A stretch of 41,771 nt of DNA from Synergistaceae bacterium (GCA_017455085.1 JAFTBT010000040.1:1-41771), one strand, 5' to 3'; numbered from the stretch's first letter, positions 16,055 to 24,719 are shown. Program-made: numbers and translations. Notes: a model not told the origin generated them from the sequence alone.

Positions 16055-16849
16055 ATGAAGTGCAGAATATTTGTAGCAGTGAAGTTTTTGGCCGGGATAT
16101 TGGCCGTGTCGCTCATGAGCGGAGTATGCTTTGCAGGTGTGGCCTCAGTTGAGGACCTCAAGACCGCAAAAGTCGGCGTGCAGGCAGAAAGCGTGTCGAG
16201 CTATCTGGTGCGTGAACTGCTCGGCGAAAAAACAGAAGGACTCTCCGAGTACAGCAGAATCGGCGACATGATCGAGGCTCTGAAGGCCGGAAAGATTGAC
16301 GCGGCTGTGATGGACGAAGCTCCGGCGAGGTACTTGGTGCTGAATGACGAGTCGGTGAAGATTCTTCCGGAAGCTCTTGCGACAGAGTACTATGCTGCGG
16401 CGTTCAGGAAGGGAGATTCTCTGCGGGATGAGTTCAGCAAAGTCATCGAGGAGATGAGAATTGACGGAACGCTCGTAAAAATCATGGCCAAGTATATGGA
16501 CGGAGACGGAGACCCTGACCCTGAAAGCATAGACATGAACCGCGGAGCAGAAGGCGGAAAATTGTGGGTAGGATGTGCTGCGAGCTTCCATCCGTATGAG
16601 TTGAGGACGAACAGGGGCTTTGTTGGCATAGACATAGAGATTTGCGCACATGTTGCCAAGAAACTCAACAAGGAGCTTGTGATTGCGGACTATAGGTTTG
16701 AGATTCTGCCTGAGGCTCTGGCGGCAGGGAAGATTGATGTGATATGTTCGGCTATGGCAGTGACGGAGGAGCGGCAGAAGGTGATGGACTTTTCTGCACC
16801 GTATGATGCCAATCAAGAAGTGATAGTAGTACTGTCTGAGTCGAAGTAG
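16055..16849 (+). CDS. Periplasmic solute-binding protein (SBP_bac_3-like) with its two halves in swapped order
   Basis: A signal peptide (about 1-27, GVCFA) is present. Residues 30-148 read like the second half of an amino-acid-type binding protein: SVEDLKTAKVGVQAES, EALKAGKIDAAVMDEAPARYLV, YYAAAFRKGDSLRDEFSKVI, IDGTLVKIMAKYM. After an acidic linker (about 149-168, DGDGDPDPESIDMNRG) come residues 169-264, which read like the first half: KLWVGCAASFHPYEL, GFVGIDIEICAHVAKKLNKE, ALAAGKIDVICSAMAVTEER, VMDFSAPYDANQEVIVV. In ordinary family members the order is the reverse. Total length (264) equals one normal binding protein, so this looks like a circular permutation cut at the hinge. No ABC permease or ATPase is nearby. 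The folded protein should still bind a small ligand, possibly an amino acid. Confidence 0.8.
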   Translation: MKCRIFVAVKFLAGILAVSLMSGVCFAGVASVEDLKTAKVGVQAESVSSYLVRELLGEKTEGLSEYSRIGDMIEALKAGKIDAAVMDEAPARYLVLNDESVKILPEALATEYYAAAFRKGDSLRDEFSKVIEEMRIDGTLVKIMAKYMDGDGDPDPESIDMNRGAEGGKLWVGCAASFHPYELRTNRGFVGIDIEICAHVAKKLNKELVIADYRFEILPEALAAGKIDVICSAMAVTEERQKVMDFSAPYDANQEVIVVLSESK

Positions 16850-16860
16850 CACCCAGTAAC

Positions 16861-16891
16861 AAAAATGCCCGCAGAGCAAAATCTACGGGCA
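16861..16891. terminator. Bidirectional hairpin terminator between the binding-protein gene and thrS
   Basis: TGCCCGCAG pairs with CTACGGGCA. AAAAA before it provides a T-run for thrS transcripts on the - strand. On the + strand the tail is CAATTTATTCTT, less ideal. Confidence 0.72.
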
Positions 16892-16932
16892 CAATTTATT
16901 CTTATACTGCGTCAACAAAACCCCGTTAAGTG

Positions 16933-18828
16933 TTAGTGTATCGGGTTGAACTCCTTGCTCAGTAACTCCCTGAACTCATCAAGAGTCATACTCCCCAAAT
17001 CTCCCTTTGTGCGCTCACGTACGCCGACAGTTCCGGATTCTTTTTCCTTGTTGCCGACCACCAGCATATACGGCACTTTCTGCATCTGTGCATCACGGAT
17101 CTTCCTGCCGAGTTTTTCGTCTCTGGTGTCTATCTCAGGACGGATTCCCCAGTCCATGAACTTGTTGTACAGCTCACGTGCATAATCTATGTGATCTCCT
17201 GCAATGGGAACTATCTTCACCTGCACCGGCGCAAGCCAATACGGGAACGCTCCAGCATAATGCTCGATCAATATCCCCATGAACCGCTCAATGCTCCCGA
17301 AAACTACCCTGTGAATCAGCACCGGAGTATGTTCCGCACCGTCATCGCCCCTGTACGTCACGTCAAACCTTCCGGGTAACTGGAAATCAAGCTGTATCGT
17401 CCCGCACTGCCACGTCCTGCCTAAACAGTCCTCAAGGTGAAAATCTATCTTCGGACCGTAAAATGCTCCGTCTCCGGGATTGATCGTGTAGGGAGTTCCG
17501 GTGCTTTCGAGCGCGTCACGCAAGGCATTTTCTGCGGCCTCCCACTGCTCATCAGTCCCCATAGAGTCCTCCGGACGAGTCGACAGCTCCACCGTGTACT
17601 TGAACCCGAAAACCTCAGTGTACACATACTTATCCAGCTCCATGATGGCGAGTACTTCCTCTTTGATTTTTGTCGGCTCTATGTACGTGTGAGAGTCGTC
17701 CTGCGTGAAACACCGTACCCGCATAAGCCCGTGCAAGACTCCGCTCTTTTCGTGCCTGTGAACACATCCCAATTCCGCGAGCCTCATCGGCAAATCCCTG
17801 TAGCTGCGTAACTGTGTCTTGTACACGAGAATGCTTCCCGGGCAGTTCATGGGCTTGATGGCAAAAGTCTTGTCGTCAATCTCCGTCGTGTACATGTTTT
17901 CCCTGTAGTGATCCCAGTGTCCGGAACGAATCCATAAATCCCTGTCGAGAATCTGGGGTGTCTTGATCTCGGTGTAGCCGCGTCTGACGTGTTCGCGCCT
18001 CCAGAAATCTATCAGCGTGTTCATGATGGCCATACCCTTTGGGTGGAAGAACGGGAATCCAGGACCTTCCTCGTGGATGCTGAAGAGGTCTAAATCTTTG
18101 CCGAGTTTCCTGTGGTCGCGGAGCTTGGCCTCCTCGATTCTGCGCAGGTATTCTTTGAGTTCGTCAGGTGTCGCGAAGGCTGTGCCGTAGATTCTGGTGA
18201 GCATTTTGTTGTGTTCGTCACCGCGCCAGTATGCTCCTGCGATGGATAGCAGCTTGAAGTTGTGGAGCTTGGCCGCGTCCGGGACGTGAGGGCCTCTGCA
18301 AAGGTCTGCGTATTCTCCCTGCTTGTAGACGGAGACTGTGGGAGCGTCGATCTCTGTGATGAGTTCGGTCTTGTAGGGGTCATTCGCGAAGAACTTGAGG
18401 GCTTCGGCTTTGGGCATGTCCTCACGTGTAACTTTTTCGCCTGCACCGGAAATTTTGCGCATCTCTGCTTCGATTTTCGGGAGGTCTTCCTCAGTGATAG
18501 ATGATGAAGAGTCTATGTCGTAATAAAAGCCGTCCTTGATTGCGGGGCCGACTCCGAAATGTGATCCGGGATATAGCCTCAAAACTGCCTGAGCCATGAG
18601 GTGAGCTGTGCTATGTCTGAGGATTTCGAGTCCTTCGGGGGAGTCTATAGTGATTGCGGAGACTTCACCGCTGGAAGTGGCTGTGTGTGAGAGATCCATA
18701 GCTTCACCGTTGAACTTGGCGGCGATGACTTTTTTGGAGTCTAGGCCGAGAGCTTTGATGACTTCATGCAGAGAAATAGAGTCGCTGTTGGAATCAAAAG
18801 ATTTGTCTTCGTGTTTGAACTGCAACAA
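16933..18828 (-). CDS. thrS: Threonyl-tRNA synthetase
   Basis: A 631-residue class II aminoacyl-tRNA synthetase that charges tRNA-Thr. The domains are an N-terminal TGS (1-62), an editing domain with the HxxxH motif (HSTAH) and ADLCRGPHV, the catalytic core with zinc ligands in AMNCPGS, RCFTQDDSH and HRVVFGSIERF, and a C-terminal anticodon-binding domain (LAPVQVKIVPIAGDH to the end). Length is normal and nothing is missing. It starts with TTG (TTG TTG CAG) after AAGGAAGG. The 146 bases upstream contain no recognisable T-box specifier or antiterminator. It is the last gene of a run with the MATE exporter and YbaK genes, but the gap suggests it may have its own promoter. Confidence 0.97.
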   Translation of the reverse strand: MLQFKHEDKSFDSNSDSISLHEVIKALGLDSKKVIAAKFNGEAMDLSHTATSSGEVSAITIDSPEGLEILRHSTAHLMAQAVLRLYPGSHFGVGPAIKDGFYYDIDSSSSITEEDLPKIEAEMRKISGAGEKVTREDMPKAEALKFFANDPYKTELITEIDAPTVSVYKQGEYADLCRGPHVPDAAKLHNFKLLSIAGAYWRGDEHNKMLTRIYGTAFATPDELKEYLRRIEEAKLRDHRKLGKDLDLFSIHEEGPGFPFFHPKGMAIMNTLIDFWRREHVRRGYTEIKTPQILDRDLWIRSGHWDHYRENMYTTEIDDKTFAIKPMNCPGSILVYKTQLRSYRDLPMRLAELGCVHRHEKSGVLHGLMRVRCFTQDDSHTYIEPTKIKEEVLAIMELDKYVYTEVFGFKYTVELSTRPEDSMGTDEQWEAAENALRDALESTGTPYTINPGDGAFYGPKIDFHLEDCLGRTWQCGTIQLDFQLPGRFDVTYRGDDGAEHTPVLIHRVVFGSIERFMGILIEHYAGAFPYWLAPVQVKIVPIAGDHIDYARELYNKFMDWGIRPEIDTRDEKLGRKIRDAQMQKVPYMLVVGNKEKESGTVGVRERTKGDLGSMTLDEFRELLSKEFNPIH

Positions 18829-18974
18829 TGATATACCTTCCTTAAGTTATGAATGTGGATTTTGTTTGAAAGAATATCACCGAAAGTTTTTCCCTGCAAG
18901 CAAAAGCAGGAAGCCGTGAATTTATACCCCCTGCCGTACGTGAAAGATTACAGTGTTGTTTCCGCACACAAAGT

Positions 18975-20348
18975 CTACACTGTCTCTGAATGTATACCCC
19001 GCTCAAAATTCAGGTACACCATCACAGACACCGCCGCCATCATAAAGTCTGCAACTACCTGCGTCCACACTATACCGTACATCCCAAATATCCAGTTCAT
19101 CACGAATAACAACGGTATGTTAAACACTATCCACCGTGCCGACCCTAACGCTAAGGCCTTCCCTCCATGTCCAACAGCCTGAAAGAAATTCACCAAGTGG
19201 AAACACATAAACATAAACGGAGTCGCCAATGCCCTCGACCGCAAAAAGTGCGTCCCAAGCTCCACAGTCTGCGCGTCAGCAATGAATATCCTCATGATGT
19301 ACGGTGCACACAGCTCATACACCGCAACGCTCACAGCTCCTATCACCAGTCCCACAAACCGCGAATAGTTCACTACCTCACGCATTCGCCTGAAGTTCCC
19401 AGCAGAATAGTTATACGCAGCCAATGGCATCATTCCCTGACAGAGTCCTATTCCGACATTCAGGGGGAGCCTTTCGGCCTTGAGGACTATCCCAACAGCA
19501 GCAAGCGGTATATCTCCGTAGCTTGAAGCCAGCTTGTCGATGATGATATATGTGATGTCGAACAGCGTTACTGCAATCGCCGCAGGGACTCCCACAGCAA
19601 AAATCGAGTATGCATTTTTCCGCGAGGGTATCACGTTCCGGAGTGAGAGCGACAGAATATTATTGCCCCTGAGCCGGTAAATCACTATCAGGAAATACGA
19701 GCATATTATTACGTTCGAGAGCATTGTAGCTATTCCCGCACCGAGAACTTCATAGCCTTTTGGCAGCAGCACGAACATGAACAGCGGATCAAGAAATATG
19801 TTGATGATTCCCCCCATAGAGATACCGAAGCCGGCTTGCTTTGCGTAACCTGTTGAGCGCAGAAGGTTGCTCAGAGTCATGGACAGGATTGTGGGGACTG
19901 CTCCGAGAACTATCACGCAGAATGTGTACTGTTTCGCGAAAGGCAGAGTATCGCTGCTCGCGCCCAGCATACGCAGAACTGAGTCCATGAACACAAACAT
20001 TGTGAGTGAGAATATCCCAGCAGACAGCACAGTCATGTAGAAACTGAAGGCGGATACGGTTTTGGCTTCGTCTTCGCGTCCTACACCCATGAGGCGGGAA
20101 ATCAGAGTACCTCCTCCGATCCCGAACAGGTTCGCAAACGTGATAGAGATGTTGAAGACTGGGAGTAGCAACGAGATTCCTGCGACCATAAGGGGATTGT
20201 TTGTGCGGCCTATGAAGAAAGTATCAGCGAGGTTGTAGACGAGAATGATTATCTGTCCGAAGATCATGGGCAGTGCTAGTTCAGTGAGAGCCTTCGGGAT
20301 GGGCCAAGACTCGAAAATTTCGCGGTTTGCAGTGTGGGATTTTGGCAT
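18975..20348 (-). CDS. MATE-family multidrug/Na+ efflux transporter
   Basis: A 457-residue membrane protein with twelve predicted spans. The N-terminal signature PMIFGQIIILVYNLADTFFIG matches MATE (DinF/NorM-type) proteins, with the duplicated equivalent at about residues 240-260 (VGVPAAIAVTLFDITYIIID). Members export cationic drugs, metabolites or lipid-linked compounds in exchange for Na+ or H+. It starts four bases after the YbaK-type gene stop, so they are probably co-transcribed. Substrate is unknown. Confidence 0.92.
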   Translation of the reverse strand: MPKSHTANREIFESWPIPKALTELALPMIFGQIIILVYNLADTFFIGRTNNPLMVAGISLLLPVFNISITFANLFGIGGGTLISRLMGVGREDEAKTVSAFSFYMTVLSAGIFSLTMFVFMDSVLRMLGASSDTLPFAKQYTFCVIVLGAVPTILSMTLSNLLRSTGYAKQAGFGISMGGIINIFLDPLFMFVLLPKGYEVLGAGIATMLSNVIICSYFLIVIYRLRGNNILSLSLRNVIPSRKNAYSIFAVGVPAAIAVTLFDITYIIIDKLASSYGDIPLAAVGIVLKAERLPLNVGIGLCQGMMPLAAYNYSAGNFRRMREVVNYSRFVGLVIGAVSVAVYELCAPYIMRIFIADAQTVELGTHFLRSRALATPFMFMCFHLVNFFQAVGHGGKALALGSARWIVFNIPLLFVMNWIFGMYGIVWTQVVADFMMAAVSVMVYLNFERGIHSETV

Positions 20349-20352
20349 AGTA

Positions 20353-20829
20353 TCAACCTTCTTTCTTGATGTGGGCTTTGATTCCGGATGTGAGGGCTAA
20401 GAGTCTTTCGGGTTCGACTGGGAAAAATGCGTGGTCAGTTCCAGCAGCAGACCAGACTATTTTGTGAGCAAACAAATCTTCGTCCAGAACGGCGGGTAAT
20501 TTTTCGTCATAGCCTATTGGCGGTACACCACCGATTCTGAATCCATAGCGTGAGTAGACTTCTTCGGGAGGCATCATGCGGCCGCGTTTACCGTTGAGGG
20601 CGTGTGCTGCGAGTTTAGTGTCGACTTTGTTGCTGCCGGACATGAGTACGAGGCATGGAGTGGACTTGTCGATGATGAAAATCAGGCTCTTGAGGATTTC
20701 GGAAGGTGATACTCCGATGGTATTTGCTGCGTCGTCAACGGTGAAGATTGTGCTTTCGACGATACGGATGTTGATATCATTTGCACCGAGCGAGTCGAGG
20801 GCGGAGCGTACTTTGTCTGTAGGGTTCAT
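20353..20829 (-). CDS. YbaK/EbsC-family aminoacyl-tRNA deacylase
   Basis: A 158-residue single-domain protein starting at ATG after AAGGAGG. It has the family features: SPSEILKSLIFI with the conserved Lys near residue 45, then LVLMSGSNKVD, and the GGVPPIGY loop near residue 98. Such enzymes hydrolyse mischarged tRNAs, for example Cys- or Ala-tRNA-Pro, in trans. Which tRNA is corrected cannot be told. It heads a unit with the MATE exporter. Confidence 0.88.
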   Translation of the reverse strand: MNPTDKVRSALDSLGANDINIRIVESTIFTVDDAANTIGVSPSEILKSLIFIIDKSTPCLVLMSGSNKVDTKLAAHALNGKRGRMMPPEEVYSRYGFRIGGVPPIGYDEKLPAVLDEDLFAHKIVWSAAGTDHAFFPVEPERLLALTSGIKAHIKKEG

Positions 20830-20960
20830 GGTGGTAAAAATTCCTCCTTAAGTAGTGATGAAGTTTATGGCTGTATGTTGTGAAGATTCTACAGCAAGTT
20901 CGGCGGCTGGGGTTGCGGATCATATGATGGAGTGTGATTCTGTGGTATGGAATGGAGTGT

Positions 20961-21080
20961 TGTGTGTACGTGTAGCTTCGCGTGGTGCTGGCTCTGTGGC
21001 GTGAGATGTAGCTTTGTGTGTATGTGTAGCTTCTGGTGATACTGGTTCTGCGGCGGAAGATGTGGCTTTGTGTGTCCGTG
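20961..21080. repeat. 54-bp tandem repeat, two full units and the start of a third
   Basis: Units begin at 20961, 21015 and 21069 with TGTGTGTACG, TGTGTGTATG and TGTGTGTCCG, an exact 54-bp period. On the - strand they read as an 18-residue repeat (THTHKATSHATEPAPREA type) in an open frame of 61 codons at 20920-21105 with no placed ribosome-binding site. The gap 20830-21166 otherwise contains only the citF terminator. Confidence 0.85.
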
Positions 21081-21112
21081 TCGATCCGGAAATACTCCTT
21101 ATCAAAACATCA

Positions 21113-21142
21113 CAAAAACTCCCCCCATTTTTCTGGAGGGAG
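21113..21142 (-). terminator. Rho-independent terminator after citF
   Basis: On the - strand CTCCCTCC, an eight-base loop, GGGGGGAG, then TTTTT. It starts about 25 bases after the citF stop. Confidence 0.85.
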
Positions 21143-21166
21143 CTACATTTTCCCGTGTTATTCTCT

Positions 21167-22738
21167 CTACAGCTCGAAGGGTTTAATCTCCTTCACTACG
21201 TCAAGAATAGTCCCGTCACGTGCCTCAAGGATCGCCACTACCTTGTCTTTCCACTGGAGGTCATCCGGTCTCCCAACAAGTGAATACGCTTTTTCCTGAA
21301 GTTCTTTGATGGGTACATGCTTAATCCCAGCAGCATCCAGTGCCGCAATAATATCTTTACGTGCAGGATTCACAGCAGTCCCGAAATCCGTCACTACCAC
21401 GTCCACGCAGTCGCCCGGTGTCGTTACCGTAACAACATGCTCGCAGATCGTCGCCATCCTTCCGCGCGTCAATGGCGTAACTATCACGCAGCACTTCGCA
21501 CCTTCCGCAGTGTCAGGGTGTCCGCCCGGTGCTCCGCGTAATACTCCGTCAGAACCGGTGATCACGTTGACGTTGAAGTCTATATCCACCTCAAGTGCCG
21601 CAAGCACAACAAAGTCCAGTTTGTTCACGAATGCGCCCTTGTTCGCGGGGTTGGCATACTCGCTCGCTGTCATCTCGTAGTGATTCGGGTTAGTCCTGAT
21701 GTCCTCGATAGCTCCGGTGTCGAAATCCTGAACGTCAATGATCTTCCCGACTTTGCCCTTGCGCTGGAGGTCGCATATAGCCGCAGTGATTCCGCCGATA
21801 GCCCACGCCATTTTGATACCCTTTGCGTCCATGAGCGGCTCAAGGAATCTATTCACCGCCAATGACGGCCCGCCTGCACCTGTCTGGAAAGAGAATCCCT
21901 CCTTGAACCACGGACATGCTGCTATGACTTTCGCAGTGTTCTCCGCCATCATGAGGTCTCTGGGATTCTGAGTCATCCTTGCTGCTGCACTGGCTATCTT
22001 CTTGGGGTTGCCTATCTCGTCGACTTTCACAACATAGTCAACGTTTACGCCGTGAATGCTGGGCGGGAAGTTAGGATAGTCCACGAGGGTATCAGTGATA
22101 ACTACAACTTTGTCGGCATACTCTGAGTCAACAACTGCATAGCTCAACACTCCGCAGTCGCCTTTGCCTCCGAGAGCGCGTGCGTTGCCGTATTCGTCCG
22201 AAGTGGGTGCGCCGATAAATGCAACGTCAATGTGTACGTCGCCTTCCTCGATAGCTCTGACTCTTCCGCCGTGTGAACGAAGAATCGCGGGAGTCTTGAG
22301 CTTTCCGTGTGAGACGACATCGCCCATTTTGCCCCTGATTCCTGAGGTCTGAATGCCCGTAACGAGTCCCTGCTCGATGTATTCAGCTATGGGGTCATGT
22401 GCATCACCGAGACTCGACGCTGCAATCGTGATGTCCTTTATGCCCAGAGCAACGATCTCCTTCATGACCATGTTCACGATGTAGTCCCCATTCCTGAAAT
22501 GGTGGTGGAAGGATACCGTCATTCCGTCCTTTATGCCGCAAGCGATGACTGCATCACGGATTGACGGAAGCAGCTTGCTTTCCTGCGGGTTCTCGTAAAT
22601 TTTGCTGGTGGGGCCGGCCTTCTTGATGTACTTGCCGTCGCGGTAACCTTTGCCCTGATATGGTTCGTACTGCCTGCCGTTCTTGAGCTGTACTGCTAAT
22701 GCTTCTGCGGGTATCTCTCTGCCTACTGCGTTCTTCAT
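21167..22738 (-). CDS. citF: Citrate lyase alpha subunit (citrate:acetyl-ACP transferase)
   Basis: A 523-residue member of the CoA-transferase-like CitF family. It exchanges the acetyl group on the CitD thioester for citrate, giving citryl-ACP for the CitE subunit. Recognisable segments are SFHHHFRNGDYIVNMVM near residue 75, VSHGKLKTPAILRSHGGR, FQTGAGGPSLAV near 285, and the C-terminal GRMATICEHVVTVTTPGDCVDVVVTDFG. Length is normal. It starts two bases after the citE stop (TAG AG ATG), so the order citD-citE-citF is the usual one and translation is coupled. A terminator follows directly. Confidence 0.97.
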   Translation of the reverse strand: MKNAVGREIPAEALAVQLKNGRQYEPYQGKGYRDGKYIKKAGPTSKIYENPQESKLLPSIRDAVIACGIKDGMTVSFHHHFRNGDYIVNMVMKEIVALGIKDITIAASSLGDAHDPIAEYIEQGLVTGIQTSGIRGKMGDVVSHGKLKTPAILRSHGGRVRAIEEGDVHIDVAFIGAPTSDEYGNARALGGKGDCGVLSYAVVDSEYADKVVVITDTLVDYPNFPPSIHGVNVDYVVKVDEIGNPKKIASAAARMTQNPRDLMMAENTAKVIAACPWFKEGFSFQTGAGGPSLAVNRFLEPLMDAKGIKMAWAIGGITAAICDLQRKGKVGKIIDVQDFDTGAIEDIRTNPNHYEMTASEYANPANKGAFVNKLDFVVLAALEVDIDFNVNVITGSDGVLRGAPGGHPDTAEGAKCCVIVTPLTRGRMATICEHVVTVTTPGDCVDVVVTDFGTAVNPARKDIIAALDAAGIKHVPIKELQEKAYSLVGRPDDLQWKDKVVAILEARDGTILDVVKEIKPFEL

Positions 22739-22740
22739 CT

Positions 22741-23658
22741 CTAAAGATCCCCCTCATAAATTCCGCTGGCTTTTGCTAACTTGATGACTCTTTCTGCACC
22801 GGGTACAAAAGCTATGTCTATCATCTTGCCGTTGTCGAGCGTGAAGACTCCGACTCCTTCGCTTGCGTGTTCACGGAAGGCACGTACGATCTTTTCTGCC
22901 TCCGCGATTTCCTTCTGTGTAGGAGCAAGCATTTCGTGAACGATAGGTATCTGCTTCGGGTTGATGAGTGATTTTCCGTCAAAGCCCATTTCTACGTTCT
23001 GCTTGACCTCAGCCTTGAAGCCCTCGTCATCGTTCAGATTCGTGAACACCGTATCGAAGCACTGAATGCCTGCTGCACGTGCCGCGTTGAGCATGAATCC
23101 GCGCGCAAAAAGCATCTCGATTCCGCCGGGAATGACTTTGACCTGCATACACTTGCGGTAATCTCCGCCGGACAGTGCCACGCCGAAGAGTCTCGGTGAA
23201 GCCTGGCAGATCTCGTACGCGTTCAGGACACCCTTCGGACTCTCAAGTGCTGCCATGAGCAGAGTGCGTCCTACTTCCACGCCGAACTCTTTCTCTGCCT
23301 CAGTCACTGCCGCGTCAACGGTCTTAACGTCCTGAGCTGACTCGGTCTTCGCGATTCTGATTCCGTCACAGCCGCCTGCAACACACACACGGATATCCTC
23401 TTTCCAGTGCGGAGTGTCGAGGCCGTTGATTCTCACGATGACTTCAGTATCGCCGTAGTCTATTTCTTTGAGGGCGTGATAGAGCGAGAATCTTGCGCTG
23501 TCCTTCTGGTTTTCTGCAACAGCGTCCTCAAGGTCGAGCATGATCGAGTCTGCACCGTAGATATATGCGTCCTTGATGAGTCCGGGCTTCTGTGCGTTCA
23601 TGAACATCATAGTTCTGCGGAGACGGAATCTCTCCGGTTTTGGTCTAGGTAAACTCAT
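22741..23658 (-). CDS. citE: Citrate lyase beta subunit (citryl-ACP lyase)
   Basis: A 305-residue TIM-barrel protein of the HpcH/HpaI-CitE family. It cleaves citryl-ACP to oxaloacetate and acetyl-ACP. Family motifs seen are GADSIMLDLEDAVAENQKDSAR (Mg2+-binding region), EVIVRINGLDTPHWKED, RIAKTESAQDV and LMAALESPKGVLNAYEI. The ATG overlaps the citD stop (TAATG), and a GGTGTGAC-like region in citD precedes it. Length is normal for CitE rather than for the longer malyl-CoA lyases. Confidence 0.97.
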   Translation of the reverse strand: MSLPRPKPERFRLRRTMMFMNAQKPGLIKDAYIYGADSIMLDLEDAVAENQKDSARFSLYHALKEIDYGDTEVIVRINGLDTPHWKEDIRVCVAGGCDGIRIAKTESAQDVKTVDAAVTEAEKEFGVEVGRTLLMAALESPKGVLNAYEICQASPRLFGVALSGGDYRKCMQVKVIPGGIEMLFARGFMLNAARAAGIQCFDTVFTNLNDDEGFKAEVKQNVEMGFDGKSLINPKQIPIVHEMLAPTQKEIAEAEKIVRAFREHASEGVGVFTLDNGKMIDIAFVPGAERVIKLAKASGIYEGDL

Positions 23659-23966
23659 TAGCGGATCACTCCTCCCCAGTCAAATTTGCCGTCCATGTCG
23701 CAGCCGCACCCGCGATAGAATGCGCACTCGACACGAGCCTTGATAGTGCAGTCAAGCGCACCGTGATCGTTGACGATGACTTTAGCGTTTTTGACGCCGA
23801 GCCTTTCCAGTGAAGCCAGCACTTCAGCCTTGATCTGTCGGCCGTACTGGTTGAGAACGGAGCTTTCGAGGGAGAGATCTATTCCGCCGCTCTGAGTGGG
23901 TTCAAGCGTAATCATTACGTCGCTTGATTCCAGAGTTCCGGCAGTTCCCACCGTTTTTAACTCCAT
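23658..23966 (-). CDS. citD: Citrate lyase acyl carrier protein (gamma subunit)
   Basis: A 102-residue acyl carrier protein. Ser14 in GTLESSDVMI is in the position that carries the phosphoribosyl-dephospho-CoA prosthetic group in E. coli CitD. The second conserved block DHGALDCTIKARVECA is also present. ATG 23966 is chosen because it follows GCAGGAGG and places Ser14 exactly as in relatives. A frame open further upstream to 24020 is not supported. The Cys-rich end (CAFYRGCGCD) is longer than usual. The attachment enzymes CitX and CitG are not in the window, nor is the CitC ligase. Confidence 0.94.
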   Translation of the reverse strand: MELKTVGTAGTLESSDVMITLEPTQSGGIDLSLESSVLNQYGRQIKAEVLASLERLGVKNAKVIVNDHGALDCTIKARVECAFYRGCGCDMDGKFDWGGVIR

Positions 23967-24086
23967 GTGTTGATACACCTCCTGCGAAAATGTGATGCTT
24001 CTTGTGAAAACCCTATGCATGATTCTGCTGGGGTCATAAGACGCAAAATTTAGTAGCTGTAAATTGTTATGGGATTGATTAACGAA

Positions 24087-24114
24087 ATTGTATCACAAGG
24101 GCTTGAAATGAAAA
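24087..24114 (-). promoter_or_regulatory. Candidate promoter of the citDEF operon
   Basis: On the - strand: TTTTCA, 16-bp spacer, TACAAT. The leader to citD would be about 115 bases. No known riboswitch is recognised in it. Confidence 0.42.
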
Positions 24115-24139
24115 TAGGCGTATTGTGCTGTTCAGGGGA

Positions 24140-24409
24140 TTATAGCTTGTAGATTTCTCTGCGGTGTCCGACATCAGTAATCAGGATAAGAATCCTGTCG
24201 TCCTGAATGTCCGCGATTATCCTGTAATCCCCGACACGATAGCTCCATTTGCCCTTTTTGTCGCCCTGTAATGCTTTGCCGTATGCTCTGGGGTTTTCGC
24301 AGCCTTCAAGGTGTTCACGAAGCCAGCCGGTGATTCGCAGAGAGATATTCCGGTCAAGCCTTTGCAGCATTTTGCGGGCATTATGCGTTAATTCGACCCT
24401 ATACTGCAT
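24140..24409 (-). CDS. RelE/ParE-superfamily toxin
   Basis: An 89-residue protein starting at ATG 24409. Motifs typical of RelE-type mRNA interferases are ARKMLQRLDRNISLRITGWL, GKALQGDKKGKWSYRVGDYRII and ILILITDVGHRREIY with the conserved basic residues. RelE toxins cleave mRNA in the ribosomal A site. It overlaps the antitoxin gene by 11 bases (the antitoxin stop lies inside the toxin start), the standard arrangement. A longer frame upstream is ignored because it would only extend into the antitoxin. Confidence 0.9.
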   Translation of the reverse strand: MQYRVELTHNARKMLQRLDRNISLRITGWLREHLEGCENPRAYGKALQGDKKGKWSYRVGDYRIIADIQDDRILILITDVGHRREIYKL

Positions 24410-24632
24410 GTTTGAGTATCTCGCTTTCCACTTCGTCAAGGGTATACGTTACAGGATTAGCCTCATACTCCGCGTAAGCTATATCTGCTGCACGAGCGTC
24501 CATAATGTCCTCGACATACTCCAGCAAAACATTCTTGGCCATTTCCCCGACGGGCTGGCCGGTCTCTTCAGCGTAGGCCTCCAGAAAATTCTTGTCCCTC
24601 TCGTCAACCTCAAACGTATATGTGTACATCAT
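24399..24632 (-). CDS. RelB-type antitoxin
   Basis: A 77-residue acidic protein starting at ATG 24632 after GAGGAG at eight-base spacing. The pattern TYTFEVDERDKNFLEAYAEETGQPVGEMAKNVLLEYVED fits a ribbon-helix-helix DNA-binding domain that would repress its own promoter. The C-terminal part (YAEYEANPVTYTLDEVESEIL) is the usual toxin-wrapping tail. It sits between the citDEF operon and the second TctC gene, bounded by a terminator upstream. Confidence 0.87.
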   Translation of the reverse strand: MMYTYTFEVDERDKNFLEAYAEETGQPVGEMAKNVLLEYVEDIMDARAADIAYAEYEANPVTYTLDEVESEILKHAV

Positions 24633-24719
24633 GAATATCACTCCTCAAAGTATTAGCATTTACGAAAATATATCACACAAACTTTTGCACACATAGATAC
24701 AAATCCTCATACCCCCCAC

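Noticed and set aside
18894..18909. Terminator hairpin after the MATE gene (CCTGC-loop-GCAGG)
   Set aside because: The stem is only five pairs and it lacks a T-run on the - strand.
18829..18974. T-box riboswitch upstream of thrS
   Set aside because: No specifier loop, T-box sequence or antiterminator hairpin could be found in the 146 bases.
20920..21105. Repeat-coding small gene on the - strand
   Set aside because: The TTG start has no ribosome-binding site in front of it, and the coding look is explained by a 54-bp period. Reported as a repeat only.
24410..24439. Ten-residue longer toxin start
   Set aside because: The extended start lies within the antitoxin gene without a ribosome-binding site, and RelE proteins begin at the MQYRVELT position.
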